Of a stretch of DNA of 64,000 bases, positions 19,855 to 28,920 are shown piece by piece. The stretch is from G965233625 sp965233625. Lineage in GTDB: Bacteria > Planctomycetota > Planctomycetia > Pirellulales > Pirellulaceae. Position 1 is the stretch's first letter. Each line of letters opens with the position of its first letter. Both the position numbers and the translations under genes were made by a program. The stretch lies in assembly GCA_965233625.1 (NCBI GenBank), contig OZ247499.1, positions 5,580,001 through 5,644,000 of the forward strand, written 5' to 3'. The notes beneath the pieces were generated by a model, which was given only the letters and a program-made list of their open reading frames with translations, had not been told where the DNA came from and did no database searches.

Positions 19855-21333
19855 TTATTGAACTTCCTCTAATGTCTTCGCACCGGGCGGAATCCAGCCA
19901 GTCTTGTCGCGCTGGCGTTTGATAGACCATGCTTCAGCGGCGCTCTTAGACTGCTTTGCAGAGCGCCCTGTCAGCGGCCAGTTGGGATCTTCGCGATGGG
20001 CTTCCTTGAAGATGGCTGTGGCCTTTTTCACCAAGTCGGGCCGGTCCGCGGCAAGGTTGTTCTTCTCCCCGGCGTCTTTGGAAAGATCGTAGATTTCGAT
20101 GGGTTTATCAAAGCCATTGCGGACCGCTTTCCAGTCGCCGAACCGCGCGGCCTGCACCGGGCGGTTGCCCAGATGAAGTTCCCAGTAGAAGTAGTCCCGC
20201 TCAGGCGCCTCGCCGCCCTTGAGATAACTGACCAGCGATTTGCCGTCGGTCTCGTAACCTGCTGGCTTACCGGCGCCGCTGAGTTCAACAAAGGTGGGCA
20301 TCATATCCCAGAAGGCCCAGGGCTGATGATCCACGCGGCCCGCGGGCACCGTGCCTGGCCACCACGCCAGCGCCGCTTGCCGCAGCGCGCCTTCGTACAT
20401 GCCGCGTTTGTAACCACGCAGACCGTTGCTGGCCTGGTCGAAGCGTTTGCCAATTTCAGAGTCTGGGCTGAAAGACGAACCGTTATCGCCCGTAAAAATA
20501 ATGAGCGTGTTATCAGCCACCCCCAATTCTTTTAGCGTATCGACCAGCTCGCCCATATCGGTGTCAATACGTGTCACCTGCGCGGCGTAAGCCTTCTGAC
20601 GTTCTGTCCAGGGCTTATCTTTATAGATGCCAAAATCATCGATCTCATGCCGGCCGTGTGGCAGGGTGATGGCGTAAAACATCATAAAAGGTTTTTTGCC
20701 ATTCGACTTTAGCCACTTGATCATATCTTTTTGAATCAACTCCTGCGCGTAGGTTTTTCCTACGGTGCGGCCGTTGTTACCAGGCAGCACAAAAGGTTGA
20801 TCGTCTTTGTACAGATAAGTGGGGAAGTAAGAATGCGCGTGCCGCTGGCAATTGTAGCCAAAAAAATGATCGACGCCTTGTTTGAACGGGCTGCCCGTCG
20901 TGTCAAAGAACCCCATCCCCCATTTACCAAATGTCGCCGTCGCATAACCGGCGCCCTTCGCGACCTCGGCGATGGTTACCGTCTTATCAGGCAGCGGGAA
21001 CTGCCCTTCCGGCGGCACTTCATAGTTGCCACGCACCGGGCAATGCCCGCAATGCAGCCCCGTGAAGAACGAAGACCGGCTGGGCGCGCACACACTGGTG
21101 CCGCAATAAGCCTGCGTGAACCGCGTGCCCTCGGCAGCCATCTGATCCAGCCGCGGCGTCTTAATCAGCTTCTGCCCATAACACCCCAGATCACCCTGCG
21201 CAATATCGTCGCTGAGCACAAAGATGAAGTTAGGTTTCTCCGCCGCCTGGGATGCACTTCCTACATAGGAGGAACAAACAAACCCAATAGCAGCAAAGCA
21301 GAAGACTAAGATTTTCGCGGCGTTTTTTATCAT
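19855..21333 (-). CDS. Secreted type I sulfatase
   Basis: 492 residues from the ATG at 21333, chosen because it begins with a signal peptide (cleavage expected near SASQA-AEKP). Type I sulfatase core: NFIFVLSDDIAQGDLGCYG with metal-binding Asp42-Asp43, and CAPSR with Cys82 as the predicted formylglycine, within CAPSRSSFFTG; later GDNGSSF with metal-binding Asp and Asn. These enzymes hydrolyse sulfate esters of polysaccharides or aryl substrates and are highly expanded in planctomycetes. The substrate cannot be told. No maturation gene is adjacent; that factor acts in trans. Confidence 0.93.
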   Translation of the reverse strand: MIKNAAKILVFCFAAIGFVCSSYVGSASQAAEKPNFIFVLSDDIAQGDLGCYGQKLIKTPRLDQMAAEGTRFTQAYCGTSVCAPSRSSFFTGLHCGHCPVRGNYEVPPEGQFPLPDKTVTIAEVAKGAGYATATFGKWGMGFFDTTGSPFKQGVDHFFGYNCQRHAHSYFPTYLYKDDQPFVLPGNNGRTVGKTYAQELIQKDMIKWLKSNGKKPFMMFYAITLPHGRHEIDDFGIYKDKPWTERQKAYAAQVTRIDTDMGELVDTLKELGVADNTLIIFTGDNGSSFSPDSEIGKRFDQASNGLRGYKRGMYEGALRQAALAWWPGTVPAGRVDHQPWAFWDMMPTFVELSGAGKPAGYETDGKSLVSYLKGGEAPERDYFYWELHLGNRPVQAARFGDWKAVRNGFDKPIEIYDLSKDAGEKNNLAADRPDLVKKATAIFKEAHREDPNWPLTGRSAKQSKSAAEAWSIKRQRDKTGWIPPGAKTLEEVQ

Positions 21334-21368
21334 AAGATTTTGAATGATAGGTTGATGATGATGCTGGT

Positions 21369-21399
21369 CCTCTCGCCCCTCTGGGGAGAGGGTGAGGGG
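21369..21399. repeat. C/G-rich hairpin repeat, copy 1
   Basis: An inverted C-rich/G-rich element containing CTGGGGAGAGGGTGAGGGG. In reverse orientation it matches the elements at 22067-22104, 33619-33655 and, in part, 55527-55546. It lies between the sulfatase and the SUKH-like gene. A dispersed intergenic palindrome. Confidence 0.55.
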
Positions 21400-21412
21400 A
21401 GGACTGTCTGAC

Positions 21413-21943
21413 TTAATCGCTCGGTTGATCGAAGAGTGACAGCAGATTGTCAAACGAATGCGCGACAAAAACAGTTTCGGGCCTGTCTTCCATCGATTCA
21501 CTTTCGATCCATAAAACAACGTCATGTGTCGGTGTCGTTCGTAAATCAAAGCACAGCAGGTCGGCACTATCCAGTTCTAAAAAAGGTATAAGTATAGATT
21601 GATCGTCCTCACAAAGACGGTGCGCTAAAACAGAATGTACGTGCGGAACTGAATACCTCCCAAGCGGATTCCCCGAACCTTCTGGGAGCCAGTTCAGGAA
21701 GCGAAAGACGCTCTGCTCGCCACCTGGGAGACGAACTGCTGATAACCCTGGAACACCGCCGTGATATCGGTGCATGTGCTCAATATACGACTCTTCGGGG
21801 GCGAACTTAAATTCGCGATCTTCCAGAGCGTTAAACCGGCTCGCAAAATCACGCAGTTCTTCTTCAAGAAACTTCCCTGCGAACGTATCGCTTTGATAAT
21901 GCAGGTCTCGCATAGTCTTGTAATCTTTGCTCCCAGGCACCAA
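21413..21943 (-). CDS. SMI1/KNR4 (SUKH-1)-like protein
   Basis: 176 residues. The overall pattern, with Y-x-x-YHGGVPGLSAVRLPGG, FRFLNWLPEG, DLLCFDLRTTPTHDVVLWIES and a C-terminal VAHSFDNLLSLF, matches the SUKH fold, where G-W/GG-P, D...DLLCFD and F-x-x-LL are typical. SUKH proteins often act as immunity proteins against contact-dependent toxins, and some have unrelated roles. No toxin gene is adjacent. The real start may be Met11 at 21913. Base composition is a little more AT-rich than its neighbours, which fits acquisition. The family call is by eye. Confidence 0.68.
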   Translation of the reverse strand: MVPGSKDYKTMRDLHYQSDTFAGKFLEEELRDFASRFNALEDREFKFAPEESYIEHMHRYHGGVPGLSAVRLPGGEQSVFRFLNWLPEGSGNPLGRYSVPHVHSVLAHRLCEDDQSILIPFLELDSADLLCFDLRTTPTHDVVLWIESESMEDRPETVFVAHSFDNLLSLFDQPSD

Positions 21944-22066
21944 CGTGCCTTATGGCATGCAAACGCCGTTAGGATGAGGGGATTTGACATATTAGATCAG
22001 ACTATCGCAACCGTTTCATAACGAAATGTGCAACGGTTTCCCCTAAAGCAGTGAGGGGAATTCACT

Positions 22067-22104
22067 CCCCTCACCCCAGCCCTCTCCCCAGCGGGGCGAG
22101 GGGG
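22067..22104. repeat. C/G-rich hairpin repeat, copy 2
   Basis: CCCTCACCCC then CCTCTCCCC, a short loop and GGGGCGAGGGG, followed by CTTTTT. It sits just downstream of trxB. An overlapping inverted pair, GTGAGGGGA and TCCCCTCAC, spans 22051-22074. The T-run is on the plus strand, away from trxB, so a terminator role for trxB is doubtful. Confidence 0.5.
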
Positions 22105-22111
22105 CTTTTTA

Positions 22112-23161
22112 CTACGACAGGTCGTTATCCGTCAGATAGTGCTCTGCATCCAACGCGGCCATGCAGCCGGTGCCGGCGGAGGTGATGGCCTGACGATAGT
22201 GATCGTCGGCGACGTCGCCTGCGGCAAAGACCCCTTCGACGCTGGTGTGCGTGCGGAAGTTTTTAGTCCATTCGATGTAACCATCGTCCTTCATCTTGAC
22301 CTGATCTTTGAGGAAGGCCGTGTTGGGCGTGTGGCCGATGGCCAGGAACATGCCGCTGGCTTCAATGGTTTTTGTTTCGTCCGTCTTGACGTTCTTCACG
22401 GTGACGCCGGTCAATTGCGAATCGTTACCTTCCACTTTGTCGACAACGCTGTCCCACACCATTTCGATCTTATCGTTGTTCAACGCGCGGTCGGCCATAA
22501 TCTGCGAGGCACGCAGTTCGTCGCGGCGGTGGACCATGTAAACCTTCGAACCGTATTTGGTCAGATACGTGGCTTCTTCCACGGCCGAATCACCACCGCC
22601 GACGACCACCAGCGGCTTATCGCGGAACAGCGGCAGCGCGCCGTCGCACACGGCACAGGCCGAGACACCGCGGTTTTTGTACGCTGATTCTGACTCAAGG
22701 CCCAGGTAATTCGCCCGGGCGCCCGTGGCGATAATCACGGTGTGAGCCTCCTGCCACTCGCCATTGCTGGGCTTCACGCGCAGGGGCTTCTGGCTGAAGT
22801 CCACTTCCACAATGTCGTCGGTAACGACACGGGTGCCAAAGTTCTTAGCCTGCTGCCGCATCAGGTTCATCAGTTCCGGACCGGTCACCGCGTGCGGACC
22901 TTCGTGAATATCAAAATAACGCTGCGTTTTCTCATCGACGGCCGATTTGACAAACTCGCCTACCTCGCCAGAGGGGAACCCAGGGTAGTTTTCTACTTCG
23001 GTGGTCAGATTTAGCTGGCCCAGAGGCAGCGTGCCGTTTTCGTTATTCTCCTGCGTCACCGCGCCTTCAAACACCAGCGGCTCTAGATTCGCGCGGGCCG
23101 TGTAAATTGCTGCCGACCAGCCAGCCGGGCCGCTGCCGATGATGATTACTTTCTCAGCCAT
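22112..23161 (-). CDS. trxB: Thioredoxin-disulfide reductase
   Basis: 349 residues. It transfers electrons from NADPH through FAD to thioredoxin. FAD-binding motif IIGSGPAGWSAAIYTARANL, redox pair CAVC at Cys169-Cys172 followed by DGA, NADPH motif VVGGGDSAVEEATYL, and the C-terminal GVFAAGDVADDHYRQAITSAGTGCMAALDAE that closes the FAD site. Somewhat longer than the usual 310-320 because of small insertions around 40-60 and 90. Single gene, ATG start. Confidence 0.97.
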   Translation of the reverse strand: MAEKVIIIGSGPAGWSAAIYTARANLEPLVFEGAVTQENNENGTLPLGQLNLTTEVENYPGFPSGEVGEFVKSAVDEKTQRYFDIHEGPHAVTGPELMNLMRQQAKNFGTRVVTDDIVEVDFSQKPLRVKPSNGEWQEAHTVIIATGARANYLGLESESAYKNRGVSACAVCDGALPLFRDKPLVVVGGGDSAVEEATYLTKYGSKVYMVHRRDELRASQIMADRALNNDKIEMVWDSVVDKVEGNDSQLTGVTVKNVKTDETKTIEASGMFLAIGHTPNTAFLKDQVKMKDDGYIEWTKNFRTHTSVEGVFAAGDVADDHYRQAITSAGTGCMAALDAEHYLTDNDLS

Positions 23162-23595
23162 GATGCCGCATCTCCGTTAAATATGTGCTTAAACTGTTGT
23201 TTCTGAATGACTTACGTTGCTGTGCAGGCCGCAGCCGTGCTGGCGCGTCATTATAAATCGGTGTGAAGTCGCGTAAACCACTGCGGTTTTCGTCTGGTAG
23301 GGTGGTTGGATGTGCAAGTCGTTTCGCGTTCTGCGTTTACTTCTGCAACCGGCACTCCTAGAATAGATGCGGTTGCGGGCTGTGGGGTTACGACGGCGGT
23401 ACGCCGGGCCTATCCGCGGCAGCAACCTGAAACTATTCCGGTTTTTTCGATCGGAATGTCAAAGAATCCGGCCTTGGCGGCGAATTATCCTGTATACCGG
23501 GCGTTATCGTAACGCCACACTCACACCAGGGCGAGCAAGATCGCTAAAAAACAGATTGCTTTGATCGCCGGTAAATATCAGGAGGGCTATCAGCC
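23162..23595. other. Intergenic region upstream of trxB and the coiled-coil gene
   Basis: 434 bp between divergent genes. A strong ribosome binding site AGGAGGG at 23580-23586 precedes the ATG at 23596 by 9 bp. I see no other gene, repeat or clear promoter. Promoters for both genes must lie here. Confidence 0.45.
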
Positions 23596-24405
23596 ATGTT
23601 GAAGAAGTCACTGTTCGTGGGCGCCGGATTGCTCGTTCTCGCTGGTCTGTTTTTCGGCCGCGATGCATGCAGCTATCTTGGCACCTCCATCAATCAGGCT
23701 CGCGAGTCTTTTAAAGACAGCGTGCCCGTCCAGTTTGAACTGGACCGCGCCCGTCAGATGGTCAAAGGTTTAGAACCTGAGATCCGTCGCAACGAGCACG
23801 AAATCGCTAAGGAAGATGTCCAGGTCGAACGCCTGGAGAAGCAGGTTCTAGCCAAGGAAACCAATCTGGCTCAGGCCCGCAAAGAAATCCTGCAGCTCAA
23901 GAGCGATCTTGAAGCAGGCGGAAGCAGCTACGTGTACGCTGGCGAAAGCTACACCGAAGCTCAGGTGAAAGCCGACCTGAAGAGCCGTTTTGAAGCTTAC
24001 AAGACCGATGAAGCGACCACCGCAAACCTGCGGAAAATCCTCAACGTCCGTAAGTCCGGCCTGAAGGCAGCCCGTCAGAAGCTGACCGAAATGCGGAATG
24101 CACGCGAGCAGTTGAAGCTCGAAATCGCAAACCTCGAATCGCGTCAGAAAATGGTCGAAGTCGCTCAGACGACCTCCGACTACAACTTCGACGACAGCAA
24201 ACTGGCCCGCACCAAAGAGCTGATCTCGGAAATTGGTGTCCGCATCAAAGTCGCCGAGAAGCTGGTTGATGTAAAGCCTCACGAAGCTGACCGCATCCCG
24301 GTTGGCAAAGAAGCTAAAACGGACGACGCCGACATCACCGGCCAGGTTGCTGATTACTTCGGCAAAGGCGAAGCCAAGTCCGAAGAATACGTCGCCAGCG
24401 AGTAA
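23596..24405 (+). CDS. Membrane-anchored coiled-coil protein
   Basis: 269 residues. A single N-terminal hydrophobic segment (LFVGAGLLVLAGLFFG) is followed by about 190 residues of heptad-rich coiled coil in two blocks (about 45-108 and 125-190), reminiscent of PspA-like or structural membrane-associated proteins, and an acidic tail. The very strong Shine-Dalgarno and a strong terminator just downstream suggest a well-expressed monocistronic gene. Function unknown. I recall similar proteins as conserved planctomycete hypotheticals, but could not check. Confidence 0.8.
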   Translation: MLKKSLFVGAGLLVLAGLFFGRDACSYLGTSINQARESFKDSVPVQFELDRARQMVKGLEPEIRRNEHEIAKEDVQVERLEKQVLAKETNLAQARKEILQLKSDLEAGGSSYVYAGESYTEAQVKADLKSRFEAYKTDEATTANLRKILNVRKSGLKAARQKLTEMRNAREQLKLEIANLESRQKMVEVAQTTSDYNFDDSKLARTKELISEIGVRIKVAEKLVDVKPHEADRIPVGKEAKTDDADITGQVADYFGKGEAKSEEYVASE

Positions 24406-24486
24406 GCCACATGCACCGCACACCTTAGACAGACGTTCCCCCCTGGAACGGAAACAAGGTAACGCGGAGTAAACAACGGCCCTACC

Positions 24487-24521
24487 AGGCCCAGGCGCCA
24501 AACGGCCCTGGGCCTTTTTTT
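24487..24521 (+). terminator. Rho-independent terminator
   Basis: Nine-base-pair perfect stem AGGCCCAGG (24487-24495) with CCTGGGCCT (24507-24515), an 11-nt loop and a run of T residues directly after. It ends transcription of the coiled-coil gene 80 bp downstream of its stop. Confidence 0.92.
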
Positions 24522-24616
24522 GTCAAGAAACAGGCAGTCCCAGCGAATACCTTCCACACGTACGCGCTCGTTCAATTCGCCGACTGGAAATCATTCAAAC
24601 ACTCGTGCCACCCTTC

Positions 24617-26080
24617 ATGTTCAACACCCGGCGCATTCAGCTTCGCGAAGCCGAACAAGCCTTCCGTCAGGGGCAATGGGAAGAAGCTTCCCAGCTGCTG
24701 CAACAGGCGGATCTGCTGGGTACTGCGCGCGGGCGGAACCTGAACCGGCAGATTGTGCTGGCGCTGCTGGACCGGGCGAATCTGCGGATTGCCAGTTGCG
24801 ATATCTTCGGCGGTCTGCGTGATTTGCAGCAGGTGAAGGCGTTGACGGGTGAAACCTCGGACTACGCCGTCGTGCATTCAAACCTCGTACGGCAATGCGT
24901 GCGTGAAGCGACCCGGCATCTGCAAGCCGGCGACGCATCCGGCGCCATCGCACAGGTGAATCAGTATGACAAGATCGGCGTCTCGGCGCCGCCGTTGCGG
25001 GCACTCAAACTAGCGGCGCGGCACATAGATTCCGCCCGCACACTCGCCTGGCGCGGCGACTATGCCGACGCTTTGCAGCAGCTTACCCAAGCCGCAGCCG
25101 TCAAGCAGGGGCTGGACTTCCTCGACGCGGTGAAGCAGCAGTACCAGCACCAGCAACTGCGTGACCGGCAGCTTAGAAAGCAGCTTCACGCCGCGCTGGA
25201 AACGGGCGATTACAACGCCGCGCTGGCTGCTGCAGATGAGATTCTGGAATTCGCCCCCGATCATCCGCTGGCCAAAGAAACCCGGCGCCAGGCGTGGACC
25301 AAGGTGAAGGCCCGCCTCGACGCGGCTGGCAGCACAGGCGCCAGTCATGCCGATACAGCGCAACACTCTGAAGCAACCGTTTTTGAACCGCAGAAGAACG
25401 CTATGACCGCTGCATCTGCCGACAACAGTTCCCACGCCGGTTCCGCGGACACGCCGCAGGACGATCCGCAAGCCAGTCAGCCGGCGACCATTGGCAACCA
25501 GTTCCTGCTGTGGGTGGACGCCGTGGGCGGTTTTATGGTGTGCCGCGGCACGGAGGTGACCATCGGCCAGGCAACGCCACGCAACAAGGTGGACATCCCC
25601 ATTCTGGCCGATCTGACCAAACGCCACGCCACCATCATCCGCCAGGAGGAAGACTACATTATCGAGCCCGGCGGTAAGGTGCTGCTTGACGGGCGGGAGA
25701 TCACCAAGCGTGAGATTCTGACCAGCGGCGTCGAGATCGCGCTAGGCTCTGCCGTAACGCTGCGTTTCACCAAGCCACATGCACTCAGCGCCACAGCCCG
25801 TTTGGACGTGGTCAGCCGCCACCGCACGCAACCAAATGTCGACGGCATTCTGCTGATGGCAGAATCGCTGGTCTTAGGCCCTAACTGGCACAACCATGTG
25901 GTCTGCCGTGACTGGCCGGACGATGTAGTGCTCTTCCAGCAGCGCGAAAAGGTGTACTGCCGCAGCATGGAACCGCTGGAAGTTGACGGAAAACTCTGCG
26001 AAGGCCCCGCCGCTTTGGCGCCGCATTCGCATATAGCTGGAGAAACCTTCTCCATGAGCCTGGAAGCCTTCAGCAGTTAA
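24617..26080 (+). CDS. TPR-like and FHA-domain protein
   Basis: 487 residues from the ATG at 24617; a GTG at 24605 is also possible. The N-terminal 230 residues are alpha-helical with repeated Ala-rich helix pairs resembling TPR-type repeats (AEQAFRQGQWEEASQLLQQA, ARTLAWRGDYADALQQL). A disordered linker follows, then an FHA domain (about 300-385: TIGQATPRNKVDIPI, LTKRHATIIRQEEDYII, LDGREITKREILTSG), which binds phosphothreonine. A further beta-rich segment follows. The Ser/Thr kinase is the next gene downstream, so this is a plausible reader or substrate of it. Confidence 0.78.
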   Translation: MFNTRRIQLREAEQAFRQGQWEEASQLLQQADLLGTARGRNLNRQIVLALLDRANLRIASCDIFGGLRDLQQVKALTGETSDYAVVHSNLVRQCVREATRHLQAGDASGAIAQVNQYDKIGVSAPPLRALKLAARHIDSARTLAWRGDYADALQQLTQAAAVKQGLDFLDAVKQQYQHQQLRDRQLRKQLHAALETGDYNAALAAADEILEFAPDHPLAKETRRQAWTKVKARLDAAGSTGASHADTAQHSEATVFEPQKNAMTAASADNSSHAGSADTPQDDPQASQPATIGNQFLLWVDAVGGFMVCRGTEVTIGQATPRNKVDIPILADLTKRHATIIRQEEDYIIEPGGKVLLDGREITKREILTSGVEIALGSAVTLRFTKPHALSATARLDVVSRHRTQPNVDGILLMAESLVLGPNWHNHVVCRDWPDDVVLFQQREKVYCRSMEPLEVDGKLCEGPAALAPHSHIAGETFSMSLEAFSS

Positions 26081-26588
26081 CCCACGAAATACAAACCACG
26101 AACGCACACCACTTTGAAACACACAAACCCGTAGGTCAGGCGCCCGCCTGACAACGAAACGCATTCCACCCGAAACGATGTCAGGCAGGCGCCTGACCTA
26201 CGACTAACCACAAGCCGCACACAATTTGCCGACATTTTTTGAAGGAACTTAACATTTTCCGTCACCCGGACGAACGCCTTGCTGTTTGCGGCGTCTTAGT
26301 AATACGGGAAATGTCAGATATTTGGACGAGGAGAGAAAAGAAGGGTGCAGCCGGAATTCGAGCCGGATTCGCCCCGGCAGCCCCCGAAAGCTGCTTCGCC
26401 TAGGTGCGAGCGCCAGGACAGCCACGCACTGAATTTGTAGCCACGTTAACCGACTGACCACTACATGAGGAACTGTGAGATGGACAGCCTCCCATGCAAT
26501 GGCCGGTTGCTGCAAGAAAACTAGACAAATGCACGATCCAGCCGGTACGCTTAAGAAAGAAGCCTCGTCGCAACTGCAGGAAACAACC
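26081..26588. repeat. Kinase leader with an inverted pair of a palindromic repeat
   Basis: 508 bp between the FHA and kinase genes. A large inverted repeat spans 26131-26202, with outer arms GTAGGTCAGGCG and CGCCTGACCTAC; each arm contains its own palindrome (TCAGGCGCCCGCCTGACA at 26136-26153). The same core is present at 18529-18546, and a variant at 31058-31075. The remainder is untranslated leader or possible 5' extension of the kinase frame (open from 26475). Confidence 0.6.
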
Positions 26589-28895
26589 ATGTTTCGTCCG
26601 TCGCGCGATGCACTGGCGGATGCAGGTATTCCAGCCATGAACAACGCCACCCGGAATCCCGCTGCGGCCCAGAGTCCCTTGCCACAGGGGCCATTGCCGC
26701 AGGGTCGAAATGGAGCCATGAAATTCGCATACGCAACGGGCTCCTGCCCGCTTCAAGGCTACACGATCAAACGCGGCATCGGCGCCGGCGGCTTCGGCGA
26801 GGTGTACTTCGCCGTTTCAGACGCGGGTAAAGAAGTCGCGCTCAAGCGCATCCTGCGCAACATGGATGTCGAGCTGCGCGGTGTGAAGCAGTGCATTAAC
26901 CTCAAGCACATCAACCTGATTGGTCTGTACGACATCCGCTACGACGACGCGGGCGAAGCGTGGGTCGTCATGGAGTACGTCAGCGGCGAAAGCCTGAAAG
27001 ACGTTATCGACCGCAATCCGCACGGCATGCCGCTGGACGAAGTGAACCGCTGGTTCCGCGAAATCGCTTCGGGCGTGAACTATCTGCACAACCACGGCAT
27101 CGTGCACCGCGACCTCAAACCCGCCAATATCTTTACCGACGAAGGCGTCGTCAAAATCGGCGACTACGGGCTCTCGAAGTTCATCGCCTGTGGCGCCTCC
27201 GATGTGCAGACCGGCGCGGTGGGCACGTTCCACTATATGGCTCCGGAAATTGGCAACGGCGACTACGGCAAAGGGATCGATACGTATTCGCTCGGCATCG
27301 TGCTTTACGAAATGCTGACGGGCAATGTTCCGTTTGAAGGCGAGAGCAGCCAGGAAATTATGATGAAGCACCTCACGGCGCTTCCTACCCTGGATGGCAT
27401 CGAAGAGCCACACCGCAGCGTCGTCGCCCGCGCCCTGGCTAAAGACCCCACCAGGCGTTTCGAAACCGTCGGTGAGATGCTCAACACGCTGGAAGGCAAC
27501 GTCGCACCCGCGGCGGTCACCAGCAAGCCAGAGGAACCTGCACCGGTAGAAGAGCCGACGGAACCTGAACCAGTCAGCCAACCGGAACCAGCCGCAGACT
27601 CGCGTTCCGATTCGCACAGCGGCGATCCGCTGGTGATTACCAACGAGACACCCAGCGGCGCCGGCGATCCGATTTACATCGGCAACGACGAAGAAGAAAT
27701 CGTCATGGGCGACGTGCAGGATGTCGTCCGCGCCGAACCAGCCGATGGCCCCGGCACTAACGCGACAACATCGCCCTTCGCTGATCCAGCCAACCCACCA
27801 CGACGGCGGCAACGCCACGATGGCGACCCTTCGCACGCCGTGGCATATCGCCAGCCCGCATCGCAAGGCGCAGCAACGGCCGCTCAAACCACCAGCCAGA
27901 TTCCGCCGGAACCTGTCGCCGGCGCCATCAAACAAAGCTGGTCGCAGCTGCTGGCCATGTGGCGTCATCCTGGTTTCGGGTTGCCGGCCAAGATCACCAT
28001 TTCGCTGCTGGTCGCAATTCTGGCCGTGCTTACCATCCAGTGGCTGCTGCCCATCGTCGCCCTATTAGGGTTCGTTTACCTGGTGTATTTCAGCATCCGC
28101 TCGGCCGTGCTGACCTTCCGGGCGCCTGTCGAAGGCAGCGTTGCCGGCGCAGCAGTTCAGCGGCGACCGTTCTTTCAACGTGTAACTTCAAGCTCCCGCA
28201 GCGGCGCCAAGGTTGAACGCGTTGACGCGGTGCGGCAGGGTCTGCGCGACAAGACATTCAGCCAGAAGATGACGGAACTGACGACCTCGATGCTCATCGC
28301 CGCGCTTATCTGCACCGCGCTCTGCGGTGTGGTGATGCTCATCGGCGGCATGGCCCCGGGCGGCGATCTGATGACCACCGCCTTCTACGCCTGGGCGACC
28401 GGCACCAGCGTGCTGGGCGCGTGGATGGTGCTGGCCTTGGGCAAGTTGTGGGAGAACCGCGAAAGCACAACCTGGCGCCGCCGCGGCGTAATGGTGCTGG
28501 CTGGCGCCGCCCTGGGTGCGCTGTCGTTCGCTGCCTCGCAACTGTTAATGGCGCCGGTCGGAGCCAGCGAACTTGGTAGCGAAGCTCTGCTGGGCGAAAT
28601 GTACGAAGAGGTGTTCCGCAACGGCACGCCGATGATGGTTGTCTTCATGCTGCAGTTTGCGGTTTTGTTTGGAGTCCTCCGCTGGTGGCGTCAGGCGGAC
28701 CCGCTACGGCGGACCCGGTTGAGCCTGCTTGCGGTTGGCGCCTGTGTGCTGGTCTCGTTGCTGCTGCCTTTGCCGCAGCCATGGAGCTTTATGATGGCGG
28801 GCGTGATGTCTATCGCCGTCCAGGTCTCGTCGCTGTGGCTCACTGAAGACAAACGCGAAGAACTGCTGGTGCAGACCCTCAGCCAGCAGGATTAG
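26589..28895 (+). CDS. Membrane serine/threonine protein kinase
   Basis: 768 residues if it starts at the ATG at 26589, preceded by AGGAAA; starts at 26475, 26530, 26637 or 26718 are possible. Bacterial Hanks-type kinase domain: GAGGFGEVYFAV glycine loop, VALKRI lysine, GIVHRDLKPANIF catalytic loop, DYG in place of DFG, GTFHYMAPE. An acidic Pro-rich linker follows, then a C-terminal half with about six or seven transmembrane helices starting near ITISLLVAILAVL. The kinase domain would face the cytoplasm. The next gene starts 25 bp downstream with its own Shine-Dalgarno, and an FHA protein lies upstream, together suggesting a phosphosignalling cluster. Confidence 0.88.
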   Translation: MFRPSRDALADAGIPAMNNATRNPAAAQSPLPQGPLPQGRNGAMKFAYATGSCPLQGYTIKRGIGAGGFGEVYFAVSDAGKEVALKRILRNMDVELRGVKQCINLKHINLIGLYDIRYDDAGEAWVVMEYVSGESLKDVIDRNPHGMPLDEVNRWFREIASGVNYLHNHGIVHRDLKPANIFTDEGVVKIGDYGLSKFIACGASDVQTGAVGTFHYMAPEIGNGDYGKGIDTYSLGIVLYEMLTGNVPFEGESSQEIMMKHLTALPTLDGIEEPHRSVVARALAKDPTRRFETVGEMLNTLEGNVAPAAVTSKPEEPAPVEEPTEPEPVSQPEPAADSRSDSHSGDPLVITNETPSGAGDPIYIGNDEEEIVMGDVQDVVRAEPADGPGTNATTSPFADPANPPRRRQRHDGDPSHAVAYRQPASQGAATAAQTTSQIPPEPVAGAIKQSWSQLLAMWRHPGFGLPAKITISLLVAILAVLTIQWLLPIVALLGFVYLVYFSIRSAVLTFRAPVEGSVAGAAVQRRPFFQRVTSSSRSGAKVERVDAVRQGLRDKTFSQKMTELTTSMLIAALICTALCGVVMLIGGMAPGGDLMTTAFYAWATGTSVLGAWMVLALGKLWENRESTTWRRRGVMVLAGAALGALSFAASQLLMAPVGASELGSEALLGEMYEEVFRNGTPMMVVFMLQFAVLFGVLRWWRQADPLRRTRLSLLAVGACVLVSLLLPLPQPWSFMMAGVMSIAVQVSSLWLTEDKREELLVQTLSQQD

Positions 28896-28920
28896 AAGAC
28901 GGAACCGAAGGAGTAGCACG

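Noticed and set aside
26340..26470. tRNA-like segment near GGAATTCGAGCC in the kinase leader
   Set aside because: No cloverleaf could be drawn: no matching acceptor stem or anticodon arm on either strand.
26817..27968. Long minus-strand ORF of 383 codons antisense to the Ser/Thr kinase
   Set aside because: It lies opposite a kinase domain with intact catalytic motifs and shows no protein-like pattern.
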